Positions 1 to 5,432 of a DNA stretch of 5,432 nucleotides are shown piece after piece (the first letter of the stretch is position 1; each line of letters begins with the position of its first letter). The position numbers and the translations under genes were made by a program. A model generated the notes under the pieces. That model saw only the letters and a list, made by a program, of their open reading frames with translations, did no database searches and was not told where the DNA came from. Location: positions 1 through 5,432 of the forward strand of contig JALQUQ010000193.1 of the NCBI GenBank assembly GCA_023263735.1, in the 5' to 3' direction. Origin of the DNA: Paracoccaceae bacterium. GTDB lineage: Bacteria; Pseudomonadota; Alphaproteobacteria; Rhodobacterales; Rhodobacteraceae.

Positions 1-563
1 GGGGATACACCAGTAGTGACACCTCGGATACCTGCCAGGGCGACAGCGGCGGTCCGCTCTTCATGCGGCTAAAACAGCAGGGCGCCGTGCAGATCGGCAT
101 TACTAGTTTTGGCGGCAGTGATTCGGCGGGATGCGGCACGCCCGACTCGCCCGGCGTCTACGCCAATGTGGCGCAGCTGTTTGCGTTTGTGACCAGCCAT
201 GTCGCCGGCGTGGCTGAAAATGGATTTGGCCCTTGCCCATCGGGGGGATTTGCTGGGGTACACAAAGGCGAAAACGGAATTTATCCAGCATGTTATCGAC
301 CGTGTGACCACCGCCAGGGGGTGGCCAAAAATCGCGGTTTGGGAGGACTAATCCCCTTTTCGCCGCACGGGCAATTCCGTAACCTTGCCCCATGCTGCGC
401 ATCAACGACTCTCTTACCATCGCCGACTGGGAACTGGTCGAAACCTTCAGCCGGTCGCAGGGGCCGGGGGGGCAGAATGTCAACAAGGTGGAAACCGCCG
501 TCGAATTGCGGTTCGAGGCCGAGCGGTCGCCGCACCTGTCCGACCCAGTCAAGGCGCGATTGA
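1..563 (+). CDS. Trypsin-like serine protease (S1 family), C-terminal part, 5' end outside the window
   Basis: The frame is read from base 3. It opens with the active-site block DTCQGDSGGPLF: the catalytic Ser is codon 45-47. The Asp six residues before it (codon 27-29) corresponds to chymotrypsin Asp189, which predicts cleavage after Arg/Lys. The following SFGG, a second Cys (codon 132-134) and TPDSPGVYANV match the end of the S1 domain, with the two Cys placed like the 191-220 disulfide. The His and Asp of the triad and any signal peptide lie upstream of the window. The family is normally exported. The recognisable fold ends near base 205 (AQLFAFVTSH). The frame then stays open to a TGA at 561-563, through Cys/Gly/Pro-rich sequence that resembles no protein tail and that overlaps arfB in another frame. 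The natural stop was therefore probably lost, or a sequencing frameshift lies near 200-215. The domain call is firm; the true end is uncertain. Confidence 0.85.
   Translation, partial: GYTSSDTSDTCQGDSGGPLFMRLKQQGAVQIGITSFGGSDSAGCGTPDSPGVYANVAQLFAFVTSHVAGVAENGFGPCPSGGFAGVHKGENGIYPACYRPCDHRQGVAKNRGLGGLIPFSPHGQFRNLAPCCASTTLLPSPTGNWSKPSAGRRGRGGRMSTRWKPPSNCGSRPSGRRTCPTQSRRD
214..351 (+). pseudogene. Probable 3' remnant of a GrpB/UPF0157-family gene
   Basis: In the frame of codon 214-216 the DNA reads LKMDLALAHRGD, then LLGYTKAKTEFIQHVIDRV and a short tail WPKIAVWED before TAA at 349-351. The pattern LK-x-x-LA-x-x-HR-x-D followed by YTxAKTxFI resembles, from memory, the C-terminal helices of GrpB family proteins (about 170 residues, nucleotidyltransferase-like fold, function poorly known). 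Only the last ~45 residues are present. Upstream of base ~211 the same frame meets a TGA (190-192), and the DNA there encodes the protease in a different frame. An ATG at 199 or 220 could in theory start a small protein of 50 or 43 residues, but no Shine-Dalgarno sequence precedes either. The reading is therefore a truncated gene fragment, not a working gene. The stretch 352-391 after it holds nothing I recognise. Confidence 0.5.
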
Positions 564-814
564 AGAGGTTGGCCGGGCGACGGTGGACAACCGACGGTGC
601 CATCGTCATTCGTGCCGAAGAGACACGCAGCCAAGCCCGTAATCGGGAAATGGCGCGGGATCGTCTGGTGGAAATGATCCGTGCGGCGCTGGTCGCACCG
701 AAACGCCGGATCGCGACAAAGCCCACCTATGGCAGCCAATTGCGCAGGTTAAAGTCAAAAACGGTGCGCGGTGAGGTGAAATCCCTGCGCGGCAAGGTTG
801 AGGACCCAGAATGA
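392..814 (+). CDS. arfB: Alternative ribosome-rescue factor ArfB (YaeJ), peptidyl-tRNA hydrolase
   Basis: ArfB enters the empty A site of ribosomes stalled on truncated mRNA and hydrolyses the peptidyl-tRNA, releasing the nascent chain in the cytoplasm. The protein has 140 residues, the same length as E. coli YaeJ. The class-I release-factor catalytic motif is at residues 24-32 (GPGGQNVNK, GGQ at 26-28). A VETAVELRF strand and the segment VIRAEETRSQARNRE, typical of the catalytic domain, follow. The last ~40 residues are rich in Arg/Lys (KRR, LRRLKSK, SLRGKV). In the family this flexible basic tail lies in the mRNA entry channel and senses its vacancy. It also separates ArfB from RF1/RF2, which carry codon-recognition domains absent here. 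The ATG at 392 is chosen because MLRINDSLTI matches the family N-terminus; no clear Shine-Dalgarno precedes it. The TGA overlaps the next gene's ATG (ATGA, 811-814). Confidence 0.93.
   Translation: MLRINDSLTIADWELVETFSRSQGPGGQNVNKVETAVELRFEAERSPHLSDPVKARLKRLAGRRWTTDGAIVIRAEETRSQARNREMARDRLVEMIRAALVAPKRRIATKPTYGSQLRRLKSKTVRGEVKSLRGKVEDPE
800..804 (+). promoter_or_regulatory. Shine-Dalgarno of the class III PLP enzyme, inside arfB
   Basis: GAGGA lies 6 bases before the ATG at 811 and within the last codons of arfB. It supports 811 as the true start and allows independent as well as coupled initiation at the ATGA junction. Confidence 0.7.
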
Positions 815-2061
815 GCGAAACACTGACGGAACGTCGCGCCCGCCTGATGGGGCCGAATGTGCCGACATTTTACCAAACCCCGGTGCATCTGGTGCGGGGC
901 GACGGCGTCTGGCTGTGGGATGATCAGGGGCGGCGTTATCTGGATTGCTATAACAACGTGGCCCATGTGGGGCATTGTCATCCCCGGGTGGTCGAGGCGA
1001 TCTGCCAGCAGGCCAGCACGTTGAACACCCACACGCGCTATCACCACACCTTGGTGCTGGATTACATTGATCGGTTGACGGCCACTTTGGGGCATGACCT
1101 GTCGCAGGCGATCATGGTCTGCACTGGGTCTGAGGCGAATGATCTGGCGCTGCGGATGGCGCAGGCGGTGACGGGAAAGACCGGCATCATCGCGACCGAC
1201 AACACCTACCATGGCAACACTTCGGCGGTCAGTCAGCTTTCAACCCGGCGGCCCCCCATTGGTGGCCGTGCGCCGAATGTGCGGCTGGTGCCTGCCCCCG
1301 ACGCGACAAAGCCGCTGGGTGGCAGTCTTGAGGCGCAAGCGCAGGCCTTTGCCGATGGGGTGGAGCGCGCGATCCAAGATCTGGAGCAGAGCGGCTTTGG
1401 GTTTTCCGGTTTGATGCTGTGCCCGGTGTTTGCGAATGAGGGGCTTTTGACCCCTGTCAAAGGGTTTCTGGACCCGACGGTCGAGGTGGTTCGCCGTGCC
1501 GGTGGCCTGATTTTGTGTGACGAAGTGCAACCCGGATTTGGCCGTGTCGGTTCGCATTTCTGGGGGCATGATGCCTTGGGATTTGCGCCGGATGTGGTGA
1601 CGATTGGCAAGCCCATGGCGAATGGCCATCCCGTCGGCGCCTGTCTGGCGCGGCCCGATGTCATGGCGGCCTTTCGCAATGCCTTTGGGTATTTCAACAC
1701 CTTCGGCGGAAACCCCGTTTCTGCGGCGGCCTGTCTGGCGGTGCTGGATGTTATCGAAGACGAGCAGTTGCAGGCCAACGGGGCCGAAACCTCGGCATAT
1801 TTGCTGGGTCTTTTGCAGGGGCTTCAACATCCGCGCATCGTGAACGCTCGCGCAGCCGGCATGTTTTTCGGTCTGGAATTCGGCGGCGAAGGGGCCGCGG
1901 ACTTTACCGCCGATCTGGTTGAAAAGATGGTGGCGCGGGGGTTCATATTGAACCGCATTGGGCGCGAGGCGAATGTCTTGAAAGTTCGGCCCCCGATGGT
2001 TTTTGGCAAAGAACACGCCACACTGTTGGTCGATGCCTTGTCTGACGCGCTGGCCGAATGA
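811..2061 (+). CDS. Class III PLP enzyme of the AGXT2L clade (ethanolamine-phosphate / phosphohydroxylysine phospho-lyase-like)
   Basis: This is a fold-type I PLP enzyme of 416 residues. Residues 43-60 (YLDCYNNVAHVGHCHPRV), TGSEAND (105-111), CDEVQPGFGRVGSHFW (236-251), GKPMANGHPVG (266-276), YFNTFGGNPVS (294-304) and NVLKVRPPM (388-396) follow the human ETNPPL/PHYKPL (AGXT2L1/2) sequences very closely. Lys267 should form the Schiff base with PLP, Asp237 should contact the pyridine nitrogen, and 105-110 should bind the cofactor phosphate. Characterised members do not transaminate: they eliminate phosphate and ammonia from phosphoethanolamine or 5-phosphohydroxylysine. A phospho-lyase role is inferred, and is supported by the kinase gene directly downstream. 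Bacterial members are often labelled simply as aminotransferases. Oddity: where class III enzymes usually have Glu-Pro (or Glu in ETNPPL), this protein has CPVFANEG (204-211), so the usual Glu seems replaced by Cys204. Start: ATG after GAGGA, overlapping arfB by 4 bases; a 4-base overlap also joins it to the kinase. Confidence 0.88.
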   Translation: MSETLTERRARLMGPNVPTFYQTPVHLVRGDGVWLWDDQGRRYLDCYNNVAHVGHCHPRVVEAICQQASTLNTHTRYHHTLVLDYIDRLTATLGHDLSQAIMVCTGSEANDLALRMAQAVTGKTGIIATDNTYHGNTSAVSQLSTRRPPIGGRAPNVRLVPAPDATKPLGGSLEAQAQAFADGVERAIQDLEQSGFGFSGLMLCPVFANEGLLTPVKGFLDPTVEVVRRAGGLILCDEVQPGFGRVGSHFWGHDALGFAPDVVTIGKPMANGHPVGACLARPDVMAAFRNAFGYFNTFGGNPVSAAACLAVLDVIEDEQLQANGAETSAYLLGLLQGLQHPRIVNARAAGMFFGLEFGGEGAADFTADLVEKMVARGFILNRIGREANVLKVRPPMVFGKEHATLLVDALSDALAE

Positions 2062-2993
2062 TGGCGGTGCATCTGGCAGCCAAGGCTTGGGGCGCTGGCG
2101 TGGTTCGGCCGCTGCGTCTGCGCGAAAACGAGGTTTATGAAATCGCCTTTCCGTCTGGCGAACGCGCGGCCCTGCGTTTGCATCGGCTTGGGTATCAGAC
2201 CAAAGAGTCGATCGGGGCAGAGCTGTGGTGGTGTGCGGCCCTTGCCGATGCCGGGCAACCCGTGCCGCGCCCAATGCCATCGTTGGCCGGCGATCTGTTA
2301 TACACGCTGGACGACGGGCGACTGGTCAGCGTGGTCAGCTGGGTTGAAGGTCAGCCGCTGGGCGAGGCGGGTGTTCGGTTGGAGGGGGCGGTTGACGATC
2401 AGGTGCAGCGACATTTCCTGCTGGGCCAGTTGGTGGCGTCGATCCATGCGGCCACTGACCTTTTGGTTCTGCCCGACGGTTTTCAGCGCCACAGCTGGGA
2501 CCGCGACGGTCTTGTCGGAGAATCGCCTGTGTGGGGGCGGTTCTGGGACCGTCCCAACCTGTCGTCTGAGGATCGAAAAACCCTGATCTGGGCGCGGGAT
2601 TTTCTGGCCGAGGCTTTGATTGCGTCGCAGTCCCCGACGGGTTTGATCCATGCCGATGTCTTGCGGGAAAATGTTTTCGTCGGGCCGGGGGGCTTGTCCC
2701 TGCTTGATTTCGACGACAGTGGCTTTGGCTATCGCTGGTACGATCTGGGCACGGTCCTTAGCCAGAATCTGAAAGAACCGGGATATGAAGATATCCGTAA
2801 GGCGTTGATTCAGGGCTATGATCCCGACAACGCGGCCTTGGCCGATGAAATTGATCTTTATACTTTGGCGCGCTGCTGCGCGTCGGTCGGTTGGGCAAGC
2901 AGCCGATTGCCACCAGATGATCCGGTGCAACAAAGACACTTGGACCGCGCGATTGCATTGGCGCAATGGGTCAGATACCGCAAAACTGTTTGA
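2058..2993 (+). CDS. APH-fold phosphotransferase, hydroxylysine kinase / homoserine kinase II-like
   Basis: This is a 311-residue kinase of the aminoglycoside phosphotransferase superfamily. The N-lobe shows NEVYEIAF and ERAALRLHR (residues 35-43), with Arg40 near where the ATP-anchoring Lys normally sits; Glu55 follows in AELWW. VSWVEGQPL (93-101) is the hinge. The catalytic loop is LIHADVLRENVFV (196-208), with His198, Asp200 and Asn205. The metal-binding motif LLDFDDSGFGYRWYDLG starts with Asp217. Relatives phosphorylate small hydroxylated amines or amino acids (homoserine, choline, hydroxylysine, antibiotics). Position right after a phospho-lyase-like enzyme points to a kinase that makes that enzyme's phosphorylated substrate; in animals the corresponding pair is HYKK and PHYKPL. 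In other bacteria, related APH and AGXT2L-type domains also occur fused in one long protein. Start: ATG 2058 overlaps the upstream TGA (ATGA), with a second in-frame ATG at 2061. There is no Shine-Dalgarno, so translation is probably coupled. An antibiotic-resistance role is unlikely in this context. Confidence 0.85.
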   Translation: MMAVHLAAKAWGAGVVRPLRLRENEVYEIAFPSGERAALRLHRLGYQTKESIGAELWWCAALADAGQPVPRPMPSLAGDLLYTLDDGRLVSVVSWVEGQPLGEAGVRLEGAVDDQVQRHFLLGQLVASIHAATDLLVLPDGFQRHSWDRDGLVGESPVWGRFWDRPNLSSEDRKTLIWARDFLAEALIASQSPTGLIHADVLRENVFVGPGGLSLLDFDDSGFGYRWYDLGTVLSQNLKEPGYEDIRKALIQGYDPDNAALADEIDLYTLARCCASVGWASSRLPPDDPVQQRHLDRAIALAQWVRYRKTV

Positions 2994-3012
2994 AGAATTA
3001 CGGGCAGGGCGA

Positions 3013-3056
3013 TAGTCACAGCACTGTTACAAAGCGTTTTGCGCGCTGTTACAAAG
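3013..3056 (+). promoter_or_regulatory. Putative Pho box array (PhoB sites) upstream of pit
   Basis: Four 7-base units are set 11 bases apart, with 4-base spacers: TAGTCAC (3013-3019), CTGTTAC (3024-3030), CGTTTTG (3035-3041, degenerate) and CTGTTAC (3046-3052). The two perfect units sit in an identical 13-base repeat, CTGTTACAAAGCG (3024-3036 and 3046-3058). This 7+4 geometry and the CTGTYAC core match the PhoB recognition element (E. coli/rhizobial core CTGTCAT, AT-rich spacer such as AAAG). The array ends about 30 bases before the pit ATG. No convincing -10 or -35 could be placed. PhoB binding is inferred from sequence pattern and from the nature of the downstream gene. Activation or repression cannot be decided from the sequence; rhizobial pit is reported to be repressed by PhoB when phosphate is scarce. 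Confidence 0.65.
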
Positions 3057-3083
3057 CGCGCGCGCCAACAGAAAGCCTGTGAA

Positions 3084-4562
3084 ATGTCCGACTTGCCCCC
3101 GTCAAACAAGAACCAATGGAAAACGCTGGACAAGGATCTGGGGCGGATTGCCCAGATGGAACAGGCGATGACCTTTATCACTCGGCCCATGGTGGCCGTG
3201 TCGATTGGTCTGTTGTTCGTTTTGATCTGTGCGGTGGCGGCTGTCGTCTTTTCGGGGGGCACCTCTTCGACGCTGATCATCGTGATGGCGGCGGCCTTTG
3301 GAGCCTATATGGCGCTGAACATCGGCGCCAATGATGTGGCCAACAATATGGGCCCGGCCGTGGGGGCCAATGCCCTGACCATGGGCGGTGCGCTGATCAT
3401 TGCGGCTGTGTTTGAAACGCTGGGGGCTTTGGTCGCGGGGGGCGACGTGGTTTCAACGATTTCGGGCGGGATCGTTGCGCCGGAATCGGTGGCCGACCCG
3501 GATACCTTTGTCTGGGCCATGATGGCCGCGCTGATTGCGGCAGCCGTTTGGCTGAACCTTGCAACCTGGCTTGGTGCCCCGGTTTCAACCACCCATTCGA
3601 TCGTGGGCGGGGTCATGGGGGCCGGGATCACGGCGGCTGGCTTTGACGCGGTGGCTTGGGGAAAAATGGGCCAGATCGCGGCAAGCTGGGTGATTTCGCC
3701 TGTCTTGGGCGGGCTGATCGCCGCGCTTTTCCTGGCCTTTATCAAGGCGTTCATCAATGACGTTCCCGACAAGCTGGGGGCCGCCCGCCGGTGGGTTCCG
3801 ATCTTGATCGGGATCATGTTCGGGGCCTTTTCGGCCTATTTGGCGGTCAAGGGGCTGAAAAAGATCATCGAAGTCAGCTTGGCGCAGGCAATGGTTCTGG
3901 GTCTGGTGGTGGCGGTCGTGTCGGCGGTCGTAATGCGCCCGATGGTGCGCAAACAGGCCGATGGAATGGAGAACCGCAAGAAAAGCCTTAAGAAACTGTT
4001 TGGGATGCCGCTCATTGTATCGGCGGCGCTGCTGTCGTTTGCACATGGGGCCAATGACGTGGCGAATGCGGTTGGGCCCTTGGCCGCCATCGTTCACGCC
4101 GTTCAGGACAATGCGACCGAAGCCAAAGTGACCATTCCGATTTGGGTGATGGTGATTGGCGCGGGCGGTATTTCGTTTGGGCTGTTGCTGTTCGGGCCGA
4201 AGCTGATCCGTCTTGTCGGGGCCGAAATCACCAAGTTGAACGCCCTGCGCGCCTATTGCGTGGCGCTGTCGGCCGCGATCACCGTGATCGTCGCCTCGTG
4301 GCTGGGTCTTCCGGTCTCGTCCACCCATATTGCCGTTGGCGCGGTGTTTGGCGTGGGCTTTTATCGTGAATGGCATGCCGAACGGCGGTTCCGCAAACTG
4401 GGAATCTCCAAAGGCGCCGAAGTTCCGGTTGAAGAACGCAAGCGGCGCAAATTGGTGCGTCGCGTGCATTTCCTTGGGATCGCGGCAGCTTGGGTGGTGA
4501 CGGTTCCGGCAACGGCGATCTTGTCGGCGGGAATCTTTATGGTTCTGCGCTTTGTCAGCTAA
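3084..4562 (+). CDS. pit: PiT-family inorganic phosphate transporter
   Basis: Low-affinity inorganic phosphate carrier of the inner membrane. PiT proteins in bacteria use the proton gradient and take up metal-phosphate. From the ATG at 3084 the protein has 492 residues, close to E. coli PitA (499). The PiT signature occurs twice, as expected from the family's inverted duplication: GANDVANNMGP (81-91) and GANDVANAVGP (322-332). Each is followed later by a paired motif, PVSTTH (166-171) and PVSSTH (410-415). About ten hydrophobic segments are visible from residue 36 to 490. A charged loop lies between the halves (about 284-306), and a basic stretch (427-461, EERKRRKLVRR) precedes the last helix. 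The first ~33 residues are polar and cytoplasmic-looking. A TTG at 3039 would add 15 residues but falls inside the Pho-box array, so ATG 3084 is preferred, although its Shine-Dalgarno is weak. No DUF47 (phoU-like) partner gene lies upstream, unlike the rhizobial orfA-pit arrangement. Confidence 0.93.
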   Translation: MSDLPPSNKNQWKTLDKDLGRIAQMEQAMTFITRPMVAVSIGLLFVLICAVAAVVFSGGTSSTLIIVMAAAFGAYMALNIGANDVANNMGPAVGANALTMGGALIIAAVFETLGALVAGGDVVSTISGGIVAPESVADPDTFVWAMMAALIAAAVWLNLATWLGAPVSTTHSIVGGVMGAGITAAGFDAVAWGKMGQIAASWVISPVLGGLIAALFLAFIKAFINDVPDKLGAARRWVPILIGIMFGAFSAYLAVKGLKKIIEVSLAQAMVLGLVVAVVSAVVMRPMVRKQADGMENRKKSLKKLFGMPLIVSAALLSFAHGANDVANAVGPLAAIVHAVQDNATEAKVTIPIWVMVIGAGGISFGLLLFGPKLIRLVGAEITKLNALRAYCVALSAAITVIVASWLGLPVSSTHIAVGAVFGVGFYREWHAERRFRKLGISKGAEVPVEERKRRKLVRRVHFLGIAAAWVVTVPATAILSAGIFMVLRFVS

Positions 4563-4570
4563 AGAATGAC

Positions 4571-4605
4571 GGGGCGTCAGACCAAAACGTCTGACGCCTC
4601 TTGTT
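4571..4605. terminator. Hairpin terminator between convergent pit and pncB
   Basis: A perfect 10-base stem, GGCGTCAGAC (4573-4582) and GTCTGACGCC (4589-4598), encloses the loop CAAAAC. Two further pairs (a G-T and a G-C) extend it outward. On the + strand it is followed by TCTTGTT, a modest T-rich tail, so it fits an intrinsic terminator 10 bases after the pit stop. It lies largely within the last codons of pncB. On the - strand the tail is poorer in T, so two-way action is possible but less certain. Confidence 0.8.
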
Positions 4606-5432
4606 CGCCGACCCGGAACACGCGCTTGTAACGTTCGATTTCCGCGGCGGGGCCCATCGCTTTGTTTGGGTTGTCGGACAATTTGACCGTGGGCCTGCCG
4701 TTTGCGCTGATCGCCTTGCAGACAAGCGAAAACGGGGCCAGCCCATCGTCGGGCGCCAATCCGCGAAAATCGTTGGTCAGCATGGTGCCCCAGCCAAAGG
4801 ACACCTTTACCCGGCCCAGAAATTGCGCATGCAGTTCCTTGATCTTGTCGACATCCAGACCGTCGGAAAAAATCACCAATTTGGTCGTCGGGTCCTCGCC
4901 CCGGTCTTTCCACCATTGGATGGCAATTTCCGCGCCCTTTGCCGGATCGCCCGAGTCGATGCGGATGCCCGTCCAACTGGCCAGCCAATCCGGCGCATTC
5001 TTCAGAAAACCCGCCGTGCCATAGGTGTCGGGCAGAATGATCCGCAGATTGCCGTCATGTTCTTCGTGCCAGTCGGCCAAGACCTGATAGGGCGCCTGTT
5101 CCAGCTCTTGATCGGTGAGGGCGAGGGCAGAATAGACCATCGGCAATTCATGCGCGTTGGTGCCAATCGCCTCGATATCGCGCTTCATCGCGATGCGGCA
5201 GTTTGACGTGCCGATGAATTTGTCGCCCAAGCCTTCGATCAGGGCCTGCACGCACCAATCCTGCCATAGAAAGCCATGGCGGCGGCGGGTGCCGAAATCG
5301 GCCAGTTTCAGCCCGGGAATGGTGCGCAATCCTTCGACCTTTTCCCAAAGCTTGGTCATCGCGCGGGCATAAAGCACCTCAAGCTCGAACTTGCCCATCT
5401 TGTTCAAAACGGCGCGCGAGCGAAGTTCCATC
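4577..5432 (-). CDS. pncB: Nicotinate phosphoribosyltransferase, C-terminal ~285 residues (5' end outside the window)
   Basis: PncB joins nicotinate to PRPP, with ATP hydrolysis, to give nicotinate mononucleotide, the entry step of NAD salvage (Preiss-Handler route) in the cytoplasm. The frame is open to the window edge. Family members have roughly 400-435 residues, so about a third of the N-terminal side is missing, and the Met at 5429-5431 is almost certainly internal. Counting from that Met, visible motifs are [10 protein letters not shown] (45-54), GTSNCR (74-79), GTNAHELPM (90-98), RIDSGDP (157-163), FSDGLD (188-193), FGWGT (212-216) and VKLSDNPNK (249-257). His94, in NAHELP, corresponds to the histidine that is transiently phosphorylated in the enterobacterial enzyme. 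FGTRRR and the SGDP/SDGLD loops bind PRPP and nicotinate. No frame damage is seen. The gene is convergent with pit, and its TGA (4577-4579) lies inside the shared hairpin. Confidence 0.95.
   Translation of the reverse strand, partial: MELRSRAVLNKMGKFELEVLYARAMTKLWEKVEGLRTIPGLKLADFGTRRRHGFLWQDWCVQALIEGLGDKFIGTSNCRIAMKRDIEAIGTNAHELPMVYSALALTDQELEQAPYQVLADWHEEHDGNLRIILPDTYGTAGFLKNAPDWLASWTGIRIDSGDPAKGAEIAIQWWKDRGEDPTTKLVIFSDGLDVDKIKELHAQFLGRVKVSFGWGTMLTNDFRGLAPDDGLAPFSLVCKAISANGRPTVKLSDNPNKAMGPAAEIERYKRVFRVGEQEASDVLV

Noticed and set aside
199..351. A free-standing 50-residue small protein starting at ATG 199
   Set aside because: There is no ribosome binding site, and the sequence resembles the tail end of a larger family; a gene remnant is the simpler reading, though expression is not excluded.
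341..355. GGGA...TCCC hairpin followed by CTTTT after the GrpB-like stop
   Set aside because: Only a 4-base stem, too weak to call a terminator.
1240..2280. 346-residue open frame on the - strand opposite the PLP enzyme and kinase
   Set aside because: Low-quality composition (His/Arg/Gln/Pro-rich) and no family motif; it shadows two well-supported genes.
3056..3066. Alternating GC tract that could adopt Z-DNA
   Set aside because: Only about 11 bases and expected by chance in GC-rich DNA next to the repeat units.
3039..3083. TTG start adding 15 residues (MRAVTKRARQQKACE) to pit
   Set aside because: It lies within the Pho-box repeats, has no Shine-Dalgarno, and the ATG at 3084 gives a length close to that of known Pit proteins.
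3585..4988. 467-residue open frame on the - strand opposite pit and across the convergent junction
   Set aside because: It is antisense to a clear PiT transporter, is rich in Arg/His/Gln/Pro as antisense frames of GC-rich genes are, has no recognisable motif, and runs through the terminator into pncB.
4601..5206. 201-residue open frame on the + strand opposite pncB
   Set aside because: The - strand carries all the PncB motifs; the + frame is a codon shadow with no motif.
1..5432. CRISPR arrays, insertion sequences, tRNA/rRNA genes, phage or defence systems
   Set aside because: No repeat-spacer pattern, transposase motif, terminal inverted repeats or RNA gene signature seen; the window is largely housekeeping and small-molecule metabolism.

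Overview
The window looks like chromosomal DNA of an alphaproteobacterium, most likely of the Rhodobacteraceae/Roseobacter type. The reasons are a high-GC but not extreme composition, tightly packed genes with 4-base ATGA overlaps, and proteins that read like that group's versions of ArfB, a PiT phosphate carrier and nicotinate phosphoribosyltransferase. The assignment comes from the look of the proteins and was not tested by a search.

Layout. Bases 1-~210 hold the 3' end of a secreted trypsin-family serine protease. Its frame then stays open into the next gene. Bases ~214-351, in another frame, encode what looks like the last ~45 residues of a GrpB/UPF0157-family protein with no 5' part, so this is probably a recombination scar. 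Bases 392-2993 form a tight three-gene run on the + strand: arfB (ribosome rescue), a class III PLP enzyme of the ethanolamine-phosphate / phosphohydroxylysine phospho-lyase clade, and an APH-fold small-molecule kinase. The genes overlap by 4 bases at both junctions. Bases 2994-3083 are an intergenic region with a 7+4 periodic repeat array that reads as a Pho box. Bases 3084-4562 encode a PiT-family inorganic phosphate transporter. A strong hairpin (4573-4598) separates it from the convergent pncB (nicotinate phosphoribosyltransferase, - strand), which runs off the right edge.

How the genes work together. The kinase and the phospho-lyase-like enzyme make biochemical sense as one pathway: phosphorylate the hydroxyl of an amino alcohol or hydroxy amino acid, then eliminate phosphate and ammonia to give an aldehyde or semialdehyde. 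The physiological substrate cannot be read from the sequence. The phosphate carrier next door appears to be under PhoB control, possibly repression, as known for rhizobial pit. ArfB and PncB are housekeeping functions (stalled-ribosome rescue, NAD salvage). The most notable points are the kinase/lyase pair, the Pho-box array in front of pit, and the protease/GrpB-remnant junction at the left.
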